A DNA stretch of 64,000 bases, taken from contig NZ_JACVAK010000003.1 of NCBI RefSeq assembly GCF_014851805.1, positions 581,501 to 645,500 on the forward strand, given 5' to 3'. Origin of the DNA: Pseudoxanthomonas sp. PXM02 (GTDB lineage: Bacteria; Pseudomonadota; Gammaproteobacteria; Xanthomonadales; Xanthomonadaceae). The number at the start of each line of letters is the position of its first letter. Position 1 is the first letter of the stretch. Under the pieces are notes generated by a model. It was not told where the DNA came from. It saw nothing but the letters and a program-made list of their open reading frames with translations, and did not search any database. Position numbers and translations under genes: made by a program. Positions 56,314 through 64,000 of this stretch are shown one piece after another.

Positions 56314-57147
56314 ATGACAACGCCGCATCACCACGTTCGCCTGCATGAGCGTGCATCGCCCGCCTCCGACAACGACGGGGTGCGGCTGCTGTGGACGAGC
56401 GGGTGGGACTCGACGTTCCAGGTGCTGCGTCTGTTGCTGAAGCACCGGCTCGCGGTGACGCCGTATTACCTCGAAGACCCCACGCGTCCCTCCACGGCGA
56501 CCGAACTGCAGACGCTGCAACGCATCACCGGGGCCCTGCATGAGCAGCACCCACACACGCGCGAGCTGTTGCGGCCCTTGCGGCGGTTCCGCGTGGCCGA
56601 GCTGGGCCAGGACGCGGACATCAGCGATGCACTGCGCCGTGTGCGCCGCCGGATGTACATCGGCAGCCAGTACGCGTGGTTGCCGATCTTCTGCAAACGG
56701 CATGGGCTGAAAGGTATCGAGCTGAGCGTGCATGTGGACGACAAGGTGCAGGCACTGCTGTCGTCGAAGGTCGAAGCGTTCGAACAGGCCGGCACCTACC
56801 GCAGTTTCCGCATGGATACACGCCATGCTGGTACGCCGGAGTACACGCTGTTCCGCTACTTCAGCTTCCCGCTGTTTCCCATCGACAAGCGCGCGATGGA
56901 AGACGAAGCCCGTCGCGAAGGCTGGGAAGCCCTGATGGACATGACCTGGTTCTGCCACCGCCCGGTGCGGGGGCGACCGTGCGGTGCGTGCGCGCCCTGC
57001 GTCTACACGATCGAGGAGGGCCTCGCGTGGCGCGTGCCGCGTTCGCGCCGCGCGCTGTCCTTCGTGTACCGCACGCTGGCGTTGCCGTTGAAGCCACCGC
57101 TGCGCAGCGCACTGGCCACGCTGCGCCTGCGCGGCGCGCGGTCCTAG
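56314..57147 (+). CDS. QueC-like PP-loop ATPase family protein
   Basis: A 277-residue protein. The N-terminal LLWTSGWDSTFQ (25-36) is a variant of the PP-loop SGGxDS, and the C-terminal CHRPVRGRPCGACAPC (C214, C223, C226, C229) is the zinc-binding set of 7-cyano-7-deazaguanine synthase (QueC). PP-loop enzymes activate a substrate by adenylation. The change GG to GW and its isolation from queD/E suggest a specialised relative. The following gap has a terminator; the 211 bases upstream hold two divergent promoters by position, without clear hexamers. Confidence 0.7.
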   Translation: MTTPHHHVRLHERASPASDNDGVRLLWTSGWDSTFQVLRLLLKHRLAVTPYYLEDPTRPSTATELQTLQRITGALHEQHPHTRELLRPLRRFRVAELGQDADISDALRRVRRRMYIGSQYAWLPIFCKRHGLKGIELSVHVDDKVQALLSSKVEAFEQAGTYRSFRMDTRHAGTPEYTLFRYFSFPLFPIDKRAMEDEARREGWEALMDMTWFCHRPVRGRPCGACAPCVYTIEEGLAWRVPRSRRALSFVYRTLALPLKPPLRSALATLRLRGARS

Positions 57148-57153
57148 GTCGCA

Positions 57154-57184
57154 AGAAAAAACCCCGCCGGAGCGGGGTCTTCTG
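57154..57184. terminator. Bidirectional terminator between QueC-like and indolepyruvate genes
   Basis: An A-run, then ACCCCGC, loop CGGA, GCGGGGT and a pyrimidine-rich end. The 7-base stem lies between convergent stop codons at 57147 and 57190, and the A-run gives the minus-strand transcript its U-tract. Confidence 0.85.
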
Positions 57185-57189
57185 TCTGC

Positions 57190-60100
57190 TTACGCCGCCT
57201 GCACGATGTGCAGCGACTTGGGATTGCGCCACAGGCCGAGCAGTTCGGCCTCACGCGCCTTCGCGGTATGCAGGTGCTTTTCCTTGACGTGGCCGTAGCC
57301 GCGGATGTGTTCGGGGATGCTGGCGATTTCCACCGCCAGACCCAGGCGGTCGGCGTCCAGCGCGCCCAGCAACTCGTCCACCGTCTTGCCGTAATCGGCG
57401 ATCAGCTGGCGCTCGCCCTTGCGCTCGTCGGTGTAACCGAACACGTCGAACGTGCCGCCGCGCAGGAAGCGCAGCTTCGCCAGCAGGCCGAACGCCTTGA
57501 ACATCCACGGGCCGTATTCCTTCTTCATCAGGCGGCCGTGCGCATCCTTCTTGGCGAACAGCGGCGGCGCCAGGTGGAAGTGCACCTCGTAGTCGCCGTC
57601 GAACTGCTGCTGCAGACGGCGCTGGAAGTCGCCACTGGTGTACAGGCGGGCGACCTCGTACTCGTCCTTGTACGCCATCAGCTTGAAGCAGTAGCGGGCC
57701 ACCGCTTCGGTCAGTGCGGTCGAGCCGGGCGCCTTGATGTTCTCGGCCGAGCGCACCTTCGCCACCAGGTCGGTGTAGCGGCGCGCGTAGGCGGCGTCCT
57801 GGTACTCGGTGAGGAAGGTCGAACGGCGGGCGATCAGTTCGTCCAGCGAGCGCGACAGGCGCAGGTCGTCCAGCGGCAGGAAGGCGACATCGCCGCCGCC
57901 GCTGGCGCCTTCCGGCAGTCCGCGCAGCTCGCTTTCGTTGCCCGGGTTGCGCGGTGCGCTGTTGGCGCCCCATTCGCTGCTTTCCCACTCGCCCGGCGGC
58001 AGGATCTGCAGCGCGCCCGGCGTGCGCTCGCTTTCGGTCTGCGTATTGCGGATCAGGCCGGCCGCTTCCTGCACCGCCTGCGGATTGACCACCGCCAGCC
58101 GGCCCCAGGCGAACGCGGTCTTGTTCATCTCGATGGCGGCGCCATTGAGTTCGACCGCACGCATGATCGCGTCGAACGAGATCGGCACCAGGCCCTGCTG
58201 CCAGGCGTAGCCCAGCATGAAAAGGTTGCTGCCGATGGCGTCGCCAATCAGCGCGGTCGCGATCTGCGTGGCATCGACCAGCATCGGGTCGCGACCGCCG
58301 AGGGCGACCTTCACGCCGGCGATGATGTCGGTGGCGGGGAACTGCATGTCCGGGTGCGTGGTGAACGTGCCCGGCATCGCCTCGTAGGTGTTCAGCACCA
58401 CCTGCGAGCGCTCGCCGCGCACCTTCGACAGCACCCAGTAGTCGTTGACCACCACCATGTCGCAACCCAGCACCAGGTCGGCTTCGCCGGCGGCGATGCG
58501 CACGGCGTGGATGTCTTCCGGCGTGCGCGCGATGCGGATGTGCGTGGTCACCGCACCGCCCTTCTGCGCCAGGCCGGTCTGGTCGAGCACGCTGGCGCCC
58601 TTGCCCTCCAGGTGGCCGGCCATGCCGAGCAGCGCGCCGATGGTCACCACGCCGGTGCCGCCGACGCCGGTGATCAGGATGTTCCAGGGCTGGTCGAGGC
58701 CGGACTTGAACGCCGGTGCCGGCAAGGCGGCCAGCAGGTCCGCGGCGTTCGCCTTCTTGCCCTTGCGCGGCGTACCGCCGTGCACGGTGACGAAGCTGGG
58801 GCAGAAGCCGTCGACGCAGCGGAAGTCCTTGTTGCAGTTCGACTGGTCGATCTCGCGCTTGCGGCCGAACTCGGTTTCCTTCGGCAGCACCGACACGCAG
58901 AAGCTCTTCACGCCGCAGTCGCCGCAGCCTTCGCAGACCAGCGTGTTGACCATCGTGCGCTTGGCCGGATCCGGCAGCTTGCCGCGCTTGCGGCGGCGGC
59001 GCTTCTCGGTGGCGCAGACCTGGTCGTAGATCAGGATGGAGACGCCCTTTACGTCGCGCAGGCGGCGCTGCACGTCGTCCAGCTCCTTGCGGTCAAAGAA
59101 CTCGACGCCGGACGGGAAGATCTCGCGCTTGCTCCACTTGCCCACTTCGTCGCTGACGACAACGATCGTGTCCACGCCCTCGGCGCGCATCATGTGCGCG
59201 ATCTGCGGCACCGACAGCGTGCCGTCCACCGGCTGGCCGCCGGTCATCGCCACCGCGTCGTTGTAGAGGATCTTGTAGGTGATGTTCACGCCGGTGGCGA
59301 CCGACTGGCGTACCGCCAGCGAACCGGAGTGGAAGAACGTGCCGTCACCGAGGTTCTGGAACACGTGCTGCGTTTCGGTGAACGGCGCCTGCCCCGACCA
59401 CGTCACGCCTTCGCCACCCATGTGGGTGAAGGTGTCGGTGTCGCGGTCCATCCACGTGACCATGTAGTGGCAGCCGATACCGCCGAGCGCGCGCGAACCT
59501 TCCGGTACCACCGTCGAGGTGTTGTGCGGGCAGCCGCTGCAGTAGTGGGGCACGCGCGGGAAGTTGGCGCGCGGCAGCGCCATCTCCGCTTCCTTCTCCT
59601 CCATCCAGCGCAGGCGCTGTTCGATGGACTCCGTGGTGAAGAAGCGCTGGATGCGGCGGCCGATCACGCCGGCGATCGTCGCCGGGGTCAGCTCACCGGT
59701 GGACGGCAGGATCCACTCGCCGGCTTCGTCGTACTTGCCGACGATCGACGGCCGCGTGCCCGCGCTGGCCGGCCAGTTGTAGAAGTACTCCTTCATCTGC
59801 CGCTCGATGAAGGCACGCTTCTCCTCCACCACGACGATGTCTTCCAGCCCCTTGGCGAACTCGGTGATGCCCACCGGCTCCAGCGGCCAGGTCATGCCGA
59901 CCTTGTAGACGCGGATGCCGATGTCGGCGCAGGCCTGTTCGTCCAGGCCCAGGTATTCCAGCGCCTGCAGCACGTCCAGGTAGCTCTTGCCGGTGGTGAC
60001 GATGCCCAAGCGCGCGCGCGGCGAGTCCAGCACGATCCGGTCCACCTTGTTCGCACGGGCGAACGCCTGCGCCGCGGCGACCGCGTACTTGTGCAGGCGC

Positions 60101-60897
60101 ATTTCCTGGTCGAGCGGCGGGTTGGGCCAGCGGATGTTCAAGCCACCGGCCGGCATCGCGAAGTCTTCCGGCAGGATGATCTCGCGCGCGAACGGATCCA
60201 CCTGTACCGACGCCGACGACTCCACCGTCTCGGCGATCGTCTTGAAGCCGATCCAGCGGCCGGTGTAGCGGCTCATCGCCCAGCCCACCAGGCCCAGGTC
60301 GAGGATGTCCTGCACGCCGGCGGGGTTCAGCACCGGCATCATCGCGCTGACGAACTCGTCTTCCGAGCCGTGCGGCAGCGTCGAGCTGCGGCAGTTGTGG
60401 TCGTCCGCGGCCAGTGCCAGCACGCCGCCGAACTTCGAAGTACCCGCGGCGTTGCCGTGCTTGAACACGTCGCCGCAGCGGTCCACGCCGGGGCCCTTGC
60501 CGTACCACATCGAGTACACGCCATCGACGGTGGCACCGGGGAACAGGTTGGTCTGCTGCGTGCCCCACACCATCGTCGCGCCGAGGTCCTCGTTGAGGCC
60601 GGGGGTGAACTTCACGCCTGCGGTTTCCAGGTGCTTGCGTGCGCGCCACAGCTCCAGGTCGAAGCCGCCCAGCGGCGAGCCGCGGTAGCCGCTGATGAAG
60701 CCGGCAGTGTTGAGCCCCGCGGCTTGGTCGCGCAGCCGCTGCATCAGCGGCAACCGCACCAGTGCCTGCACACCGCTCAGGTAGATGCGCCCGTCGGTGC
60801 GTGTGTACTTGTGTTCCAGCGTGTAGTCGCTGTCGATCACCCCGATCTGCGGCGTATTGGCGGACGAGGGCGAGGTGAGTTCGGCGGTGCTGGTCAT
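57190..60897 (-). CDS. Fused indolepyruvate:ferredoxin oxidoreductase family protein
   Basis: A 1,235-residue single-chain 2-oxoacid:ferredoxin oxidoreductase that decarboxylates aryl pyruvates such as indolepyruvate to acyl-CoA. The IorA-like part comes first, with the thiamine pyrophosphate region (YCSGCPHNTSTVVPEG, GGIGCHYMVTWMDRD) and Cys for iron-sulfur clusters (EGCGDCGVKSFC, CNKDFRCVDGFCPSF, about 640-685). The IorB-like gamma part (ILITGVGGTGVVTIGALLG) follows, then a C-terminal region of about 250 residues. The ATG at 60897 begins MTSTAELTS; the frame runs open far upstream but over another gene. Typical for aerobic Xanthomonadaceae and Pseudomonas relatives. Confidence 0.93.
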   Translation of the reverse strand: MTSTAELTSPSSANTPQIGVIDSDYTLEHKYTRTDGRIYLSGVQALVRLPLMQRLRDQAAGLNTAGFISGYRGSPLGGFDLELWRARKHLETAGVKFTPGLNEDLGATMVWGTQQTNLFPGATVDGVYSMWYGKGPGVDRCGDVFKHGNAAGTSKFGGVLALAADDHNCRSSTLPHGSEDEFVSAMMPVLNPAGVQDILDLGLVGWAMSRYTGRWIGFKTIAETVESSASVQVDPFAREIILPEDFAMPAGGLNIRWPNPPLDQEMRLHKYAVAAAQAFARANKVDRIVLDSPRARLGIVTTGKSYLDVLQALEYLGLDEQACADIGIRVYKVGMTWPLEPVGITEFAKGLEDIVVVEEKRAFIERQMKEYFYNWPASAGTRPSIVGKYDEAGEWILPSTGELTPATIAGVIGRRIQRFFTTESIEQRLRWMEEKEAEMALPRANFPRVPHYCSGCPHNTSTVVPEGSRALGGIGCHYMVTWMDRDTDTFTHMGGEGVTWSGQAPFTETQHVFQNLGDGTFFHSGSLAVRQSVATGVNITYKILYNDAVAMTGGQPVDGTLSVPQIAHMMRAEGVDTIVVVSDEVGKWSKREIFPSGVEFFDRKELDDVQRRLRDVKGVSILIYDQVCATEKRRRRKRGKLPDPAKRTMVNTLVCEGCGDCGVKSFCVSVLPKETEFGRKREIDQSNCNKDFRCVDGFCPSFVTVHGGTPRKGKKANAADLLAALPAPAFKSGLDQPWNILITGVGGTGVVTIGALLGMAGHLEGKGASVLDQTGLAQKGGAVTTHIRIARTPEDIHAVRIAAGEADLVLGCDMVVVNDYWVLSKVRGERSQVVLNTYEAMPGTFTTHPDMQFPATDIIAGVKVALGGRDPMLVDATQIATALIGDAIGSNLFMLGYAWQQGLVPISFDAIMRAVELNGAAIEMNKTAFAWGRLAVVNPQAVQEAAGLIRNTQTESERTPGALQILPPGEWESSEWGANSAPRNPGNESELRGLPEGASGGGDVAFLPLDDLRLSRSLDELIARRSTFLTEYQDAAYARRYTDLVAKVRSAENIKAPGSTALTEAVARYCFKLMAYKDEYEVARLYTSGDFQRRLQQQFDGDYEVHFHLAPPLFAKKDAHGRLMKKEYGPWMFKAFGLLAKLRFLRGGTFDVFGYTDERKGERQLIADYGKTVDELLGALDADRLGLAVEIASIPEHIRGYGHVKEKHLHTAKAREAELLGLWRNPKSLHIVQAA

Positions 60898-61052
60898 GGC
60901 GGGCCCAAAGCGGCTGGCGTGGCCCGAAAACCCCTCGGGCGTTAAGGCGCGCATTGTAACAGCGGCTTTTTCTGTGACGCCCATCACTCCATCGTTGTGC
61001 GTTGCAGCGGTTAGGATGCGCCGGGGGGCTGTTGTAGTCCGGGGGAAACGTA

Positions 61053-61685
61053 GTGAAAGCAGGCAAGTCCACACTGCTGGCCATCGTGCTGGCATCGGCG
61101 GCTTTTTCCGTGCAGGCACAGACAGTGCCGAAGCCGAAGGAATTCTATTTCGACGAAGACCGCGCTGCGGTCCCGGTCGTGGCGATCTCGGGCGTCGAGG
61201 GGGACGCGCTGGTCGACCAGTTGATGAAGGCGCGCGAGCGCGGCCGCAAAACCCTGGAGGCCACCGCGCAACTCGCGCATGTCGCCTACGCGGGTGGACG
61301 CGCCGACTTGGGCGACCAGCTCTACCAGCAGGCGCTGTCCACGGCGCAGAACGGCAGCAGCACCTGGCGCTCGATCCGCTGGAACTATGGCTGGGACCTG
61401 TATCGCCAGGGTGAGCACCAGGCCGCGCTGGACCAGTGGTCATCGCTGGTCGGTGCCGTGGGTGGCGCTTCCTGGGCGCCCCCCACGCTGGCGTTGGCGC
61501 TATGGAAGCTGGACCGCAAGGAAGAGGCCGTGCAGTGGTACGGAGCCGCCGTGCGCACTGAGCCGATGCTGTGGACCGACGCGCGCAACTACGCCACCCT
61601 GTTGCCGGCGTGGCGAGAAGAAGACCGCGACACGCTGGCCGAGATCCTCGGCGCTTGGCAAGCCAATCCGCCGGCCTGGCCGTAA
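61053..61685 (+). CDS. Exported TPR-like protein
   Basis: A 210-residue protein with a signal peptide (1-23, ending SVQAQ). The mature part is helical and has TPR-like repeats (AQLAHVAYAGGRADLGDQLY, WNYGWDLYRQGEHQAALDQW, LALALWKLDRKEEAVQWYGA). It probably scaffolds an envelope complex; the partner is unknown. The start is GTG at 61053. The ggt gene begins 16 bases downstream on the same strand, so they may share a transcript. Confidence 0.8.
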   Translation: MKAGKSTLLAIVLASAAFSVQAQTVPKPKEFYFDEDRAAVPVVAISGVEGDALVDQLMKARERGRKTLEATAQLAHVAYAGGRADLGDQLYQQALSTAQNGSSTWRSIRWNYGWDLYRQGEHQAALDQWSSLVGAVGGASWAPPTLALALWKLDRKEEAVQWYGAAVRTEPMLWTDARNYATLLPAWREEDRDTLAEILGAWQANPPAWP

Positions 61686-61701
61686 CGCGTAAGATCGGCG
61701 G

Positions 61702-63468
61702 ATGAAGGCGCGCACCGCGCGCCATCCTCCGTCCACGATGCGCACCCTTGCTTCGCTGTGCCTGGCGACGGCGTTGACCGCCGCCGCCGGTATTCCCGCT
61801 TCCGCCGCCGACCGCATCACCGGTCGCGCCTTCGCCACCCGCTCCGATGTCATCGCGCCGCACGCGATGGCGGCCACCTCGCATCCGTTGGCGACGCAGA
61901 TCGCGCTGGACGTGATGAAGCAGGGCGGCACCGCGATGGACGCCGCCATCGCCGCCAACGCGGCGCTCGGCCTGATGGAACCCACCGGCAACGGCATCGG
62001 CGGCGACCTGTTCGCCATCGTCTGGGACCCGAAGACGAAGAAGCTGCACGGCTACAACGGTTCCGGCCGTTCGCCGAAGTCGCTGACGCTCGACCACTTC
62101 AAACAGCAGGGCATCACCGACATTCCCGCGCACGGGCCGCTGCCGGTCAGCGTGCCCGGCGCCGTCGACGGCTGGTTCGCGCTGCACGAGCGCTTCGGCA
62201 AGCTGCCGATGCGCGAGGTGCTGGCGCCGACCATCCGTTACGCGCGCGAGGGCCACCCGGTCCACCAGACGATCGCGTACTACTGGCAGCGCTCGGTGCC
62301 GCGTCTGTCGAAGTTCCCCGGCTTCACCGAGCAATTCACGATCGATGGCCGCGCGCCGCGCACCGGCGAGATGTGGAAGAACCCCTATCTGGCCGACACG
62401 CTGCAGAAGATCGCCGACGGTGGTCGCGACGCGTTCTACACCGGCGACATCGCGCGCACCATCGACGCCTACTTCAAGGCGAATGGCGGCTTCCTGTCGT
62501 ACGAAGACATGGCCGCGCACCACGGCGAATGGGTCACGCCGGTCAGCACCAACTACCGTGGCTACGACGTGTGGGAACTGCCGCCGAACGGGCAGGGCAT
62601 CGCCGCGCTGCAGATGCTCAACGTGCTGGAAGGCTACGACTTCAGCCGGATTCCGTTCGGCAGTCCCGAGCACGTGCACTTGCTGGTCGAAGCCAAGAAG
62701 CTGGCCTTTGCCGACCGCGCGCGCTGGTACGCCGATCCTGCGTTCCAGCCGCTGCCGGTCGCGCGCATGATCTCAAAGCCCTACGCGCGCGAACGCGCGA
62801 AGCTGATCTCGCCCGACAAGGTGCTGCGCGAAGTGCAGCCGGGCACGCCGAAGGAACTGGAAGAGGGCGACACCATCTACATGACCGTCGCCGACAAGGA
62901 CGGCATGATGGTCTCGCTGATCCAGTCCAACTATCGCGGCATGGGCAGCGGCATGACGCCGACCGGCCTGGGCTTCATCCTGCAGGACCGCGGCGAGATG
63001 TTCGTGCTGAAGGACTGCGACGGCGCCACGCCGCATCCCAACTGCTACGCGCCGGGCAAACGCCCGTTCCAGACCATCATCCCGGCCTTCATCACGAAGG
63101 ATGGCAAGCCGTGGGTCAGCTTTGGCGTGATGGGCGGTGCGATGCAGCCGCAGGGCCACGTGCAGATCGTGATGAACCTGGTGGATTTCGGCATGACGTT
63201 GCAGGAGGCCGGCGACGCGCCGCGCGTGCAGCACGACGGCTCCACCGAGCCGGTCGGCAGCGCCACCGTCATGAGCGACGGCGGCGTGGTGCAGCTGGAA
63301 TCGGGCTTCCCCTACGAAACCGTGCGCGCGTTGATGGACAAGGGCCACCACGTCGAATGGGCACTAGGCCCGTATGGCGGCTACCAGGCCATCCAGCGCG
63401 ATCCGGAAAGCGGCGTGTACTACGGTGCCAGCGAGAGCCGCAAGGATGGGCAGGCGGCGGGGTATTGA
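61702..63468 (+). CDS. ggt: Gamma-glutamyltransferase family protein
   Basis: A 588-residue exported N-terminal-nucleophile hydrolase, cleaving glutathione or other gamma-glutamyl compounds after self-processing. The signal peptide is seen from MRTLASLCL (an internal ATG at 61738 is an alternative start). The large-subunit mark NGIGGDLFAIVW is at about 95. The processing site is EEGDTIYMTVADKDG; the nucleophile is T391, which aligns with E. coli T391, but the next residue is I where E. coli has T. The small subunit ends with the usual MGGAMQPQGHVQIVMN. Close GGT relatives with DTxY motifs are known in other bacteria. Confidence 0.93.
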   Translation: MKARTARHPPSTMRTLASLCLATALTAAAGIPASAADRITGRAFATRSDVIAPHAMAATSHPLATQIALDVMKQGGTAMDAAIAANAALGLMEPTGNGIGGDLFAIVWDPKTKKLHGYNGSGRSPKSLTLDHFKQQGITDIPAHGPLPVSVPGAVDGWFALHERFGKLPMREVLAPTIRYAREGHPVHQTIAYYWQRSVPRLSKFPGFTEQFTIDGRAPRTGEMWKNPYLADTLQKIADGGRDAFYTGDIARTIDAYFKANGGFLSYEDMAAHHGEWVTPVSTNYRGYDVWELPPNGQGIAALQMLNVLEGYDFSRIPFGSPEHVHLLVEAKKLAFADRARWYADPAFQPLPVARMISKPYARERAKLISPDKVLREVQPGTPKELEEGDTIYMTVADKDGMMVSLIQSNYRGMGSGMTPTGLGFILQDRGEMFVLKDCDGATPHPNCYAPGKRPFQTIIPAFITKDGKPWVSFGVMGGAMQPQGHVQIVMNLVDFGMTLQEAGDAPRVQHDGSTEPVGSATVMSDGGVVQLESGFPYETVRALMDKGHHVEWALGPYGGYQAIQRDPESGVYYGASESRKDGQAAGY

Positions 63469-63493
63469 GGGAGGCGCGCGCAGGCTGTCATAG

Positions 63494-63520
63494 GTTGGGG
63501 TGAACGGAGTGAACCCCAAC
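63494..63520. repeat. Inverted repeat after ggt
   Basis: GTTGGGGT, 11 bases, ACCCCAAC: an 8-base perfect stem. It lies 25 bases beyond the ggt stop and may aid termination, but lacks a U-tract; it also resembles dispersed repeats. It marks the point beyond which GC content falls. Confidence 0.5.
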
Positions 63521-63573
63521 ATCGCAGCGGTGCAGGGTCAGCGTGTCCCAGGGAGAAAGATAAGAGGTCGCTG

Positions 63574-64000
63574 ATGGAAAAGAAGGTTCAACGAATCGAT
63601 GATTTTCGCTGCCATGATGAGCTCTTGGTTCAAGTTCTTCCGGGAAGAGAGGCTGAGGCAGCCGAGATGGCCCTCGCGCTCAATCAAGAAGGAAGGTGTG
63701 ATGGCGTATTCGTCAGTGGTAAAGAGGTCGTTGAATGGAGCTTCCTTGAGAAAGTCAGAACACTCGACAGATTCCTGTTCTCCAACGTTGACAAGTCATT
63801 CAAGAGCGTCGATACGGGGATCCTGAAGAATGCACTCATGCTGGGGGTCGCTGACATCAAGGTCGACCTTGACCTTCGATCATTCAACAGAATCGAGCAC
63901 CTTATCTACCACTGGAATAGCTTTCCGGCCGGGTTGCATGCCCTTCATTCCCTAAGGAAGGTCCGGTTCTTTGGTGTTACAGGAAGCGATGAGGGAGAAG
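63574..64000 (+). CDS. Hypothetical protein, N-terminal part, low GC
   Basis: The frame is open from ATG at 63574 (GAGG site) to the window edge: 142 codons without a stop. I do not recognise it. The sequence is mixed hydrophilic with short hydrophobic strands (GVFVSGKEVVEWSFLEKV, FLFSNVDKSF, LHALHSLRKVRFFGV) spaced somewhat like leucine-rich or beta-helical repeats. Codons are much richer in A and T than elsewhere in the window: bases 63781-63840 have 29 of 60 G+C. This suggests recent transfer, and possibly an immunity or accessory role, but that is a guess. Confidence 0.65.
   Translation, partial: MEKKVQRIDDFRCHDELLVQVLPGREAEAAEMALALNQEGRCDGVFVSGKEVVEWSFLEKVRTLDRFLFSNVDKSFKSVDTGILKNALMLGVADIKVDLDLRSFNRIEHLIYHWNSFPAGLHALHSLRKVRFFGVTGSDEGE

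Noticed and set aside
57208-60945. A 1,245-codon plus-strand frame opposite the indolepyruvate oxidoreductase
   Set aside because: Antisense shadow with no recognisable domain, no start signal and shadow-like amino acid bias.
57190-62679. A continuous 1,829-codon minus-strand frame from 57190 to 62679
   Set aside because: Only 57190-60897 has oxidoreductase sequence; the upstream part runs antisense to the TPR and ggt genes, is low-complexity and R/A-rich, and lacks a binding site. It is a high-GC frame extension.

Overview
The window is dense, high-GC bacterial chromosome. The gene set fits a member of the Xanthomonadaceae (Lysobacterales, Gammaproteobacteria), perhaps near Pseudoxanthomonas, Luteimonas or Lysobacter. 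The signs are a monomeric NADP isocitrate dehydrogenase with AceK, a fused indolepyruvate:ferredoxin oxidoreductase, a TldD/PmbA-MoxR-DUF58-DUF4175 locus and several dispersed palindromic repeat families. The family placement is an inference from content, not from a marker gene. No rRNA, tRNA, CRISPR array, insertion sequence or prophage was seen, and no gene-free stretch exceeds 300 bases.

Layout. 1-14,300: housekeeping and scattered metabolism (tatD, hrpB, rluE, a periplasmic methyltransferase, a CurA-type reductase, an anchored metalloprotease, a PatZ-like acyl-CoA synthetase/acetyltransferase, and aceK behind a LysR regulator). 14,381-16,908: a compact minus-strand module of an MglA/CvnD-like small GTPase, two Roadblock/LC7 proteins and an unknown partner. 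17,143-25,600: monomeric icd, small envelope proteins (lipoprotein, LysM, chagasin-like inhibitor), queF, an MltB-type transglycosylase, a hexose-6-phosphate mutarotase and a Tet-type MFS pump. 25,611-35,663: PepSY protein, BenE transporter, a two-domain methylglyoxal synthase, alcohol dehydrogenase and gltBD.

35,904-49,341 is the most interesting stretch. After an I78-type inhibitor gene it holds nine co-directional genes. In transcription order these are two tandem Tat-signal TldD proteases, a signal-less PmbA, a DUF4159 protein, a MoxR AAA+ ATPase, a DUF58 protein, a BatA-like membrane protein, a DUF4175 protein with a histidine-rich insert, and a last membrane protein. The last five overlap or nearly touch, so they are probably translationally coupled. 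I read the locus as an exported peptidase system plus a membrane AAA+/vWA-like assembly machine.

49,466-57,147: a NYN-LOTUS RNase-like gene coupled to a DUF938 methyltransferase, a 1,274-residue M48 metalloprotease, and a VOC plus haem-oxygenase-like diiron oxidase pair divergent from a QueC-like PP-loop protein. 57,190-63,468: indolepyruvate oxidoreductase, a TPR protein and gamma-glutamyltransferase. From about 63,520 to the right edge base composition falls clearly and an incomplete unknown gene begins, suggesting the border of an accessory region.

Three palindromic repeat families recur: A (arms reading GTGGGAGCGACGT, four copies), B (CGTCATCCCAGCG type, three copies, each between co-directional genes) and C (CCCTCTCCC type, two copies). 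One copy of C lies in frame inside hrpB, and one copy of A supplies the stop codon of the methylglyoxal synthase gene.
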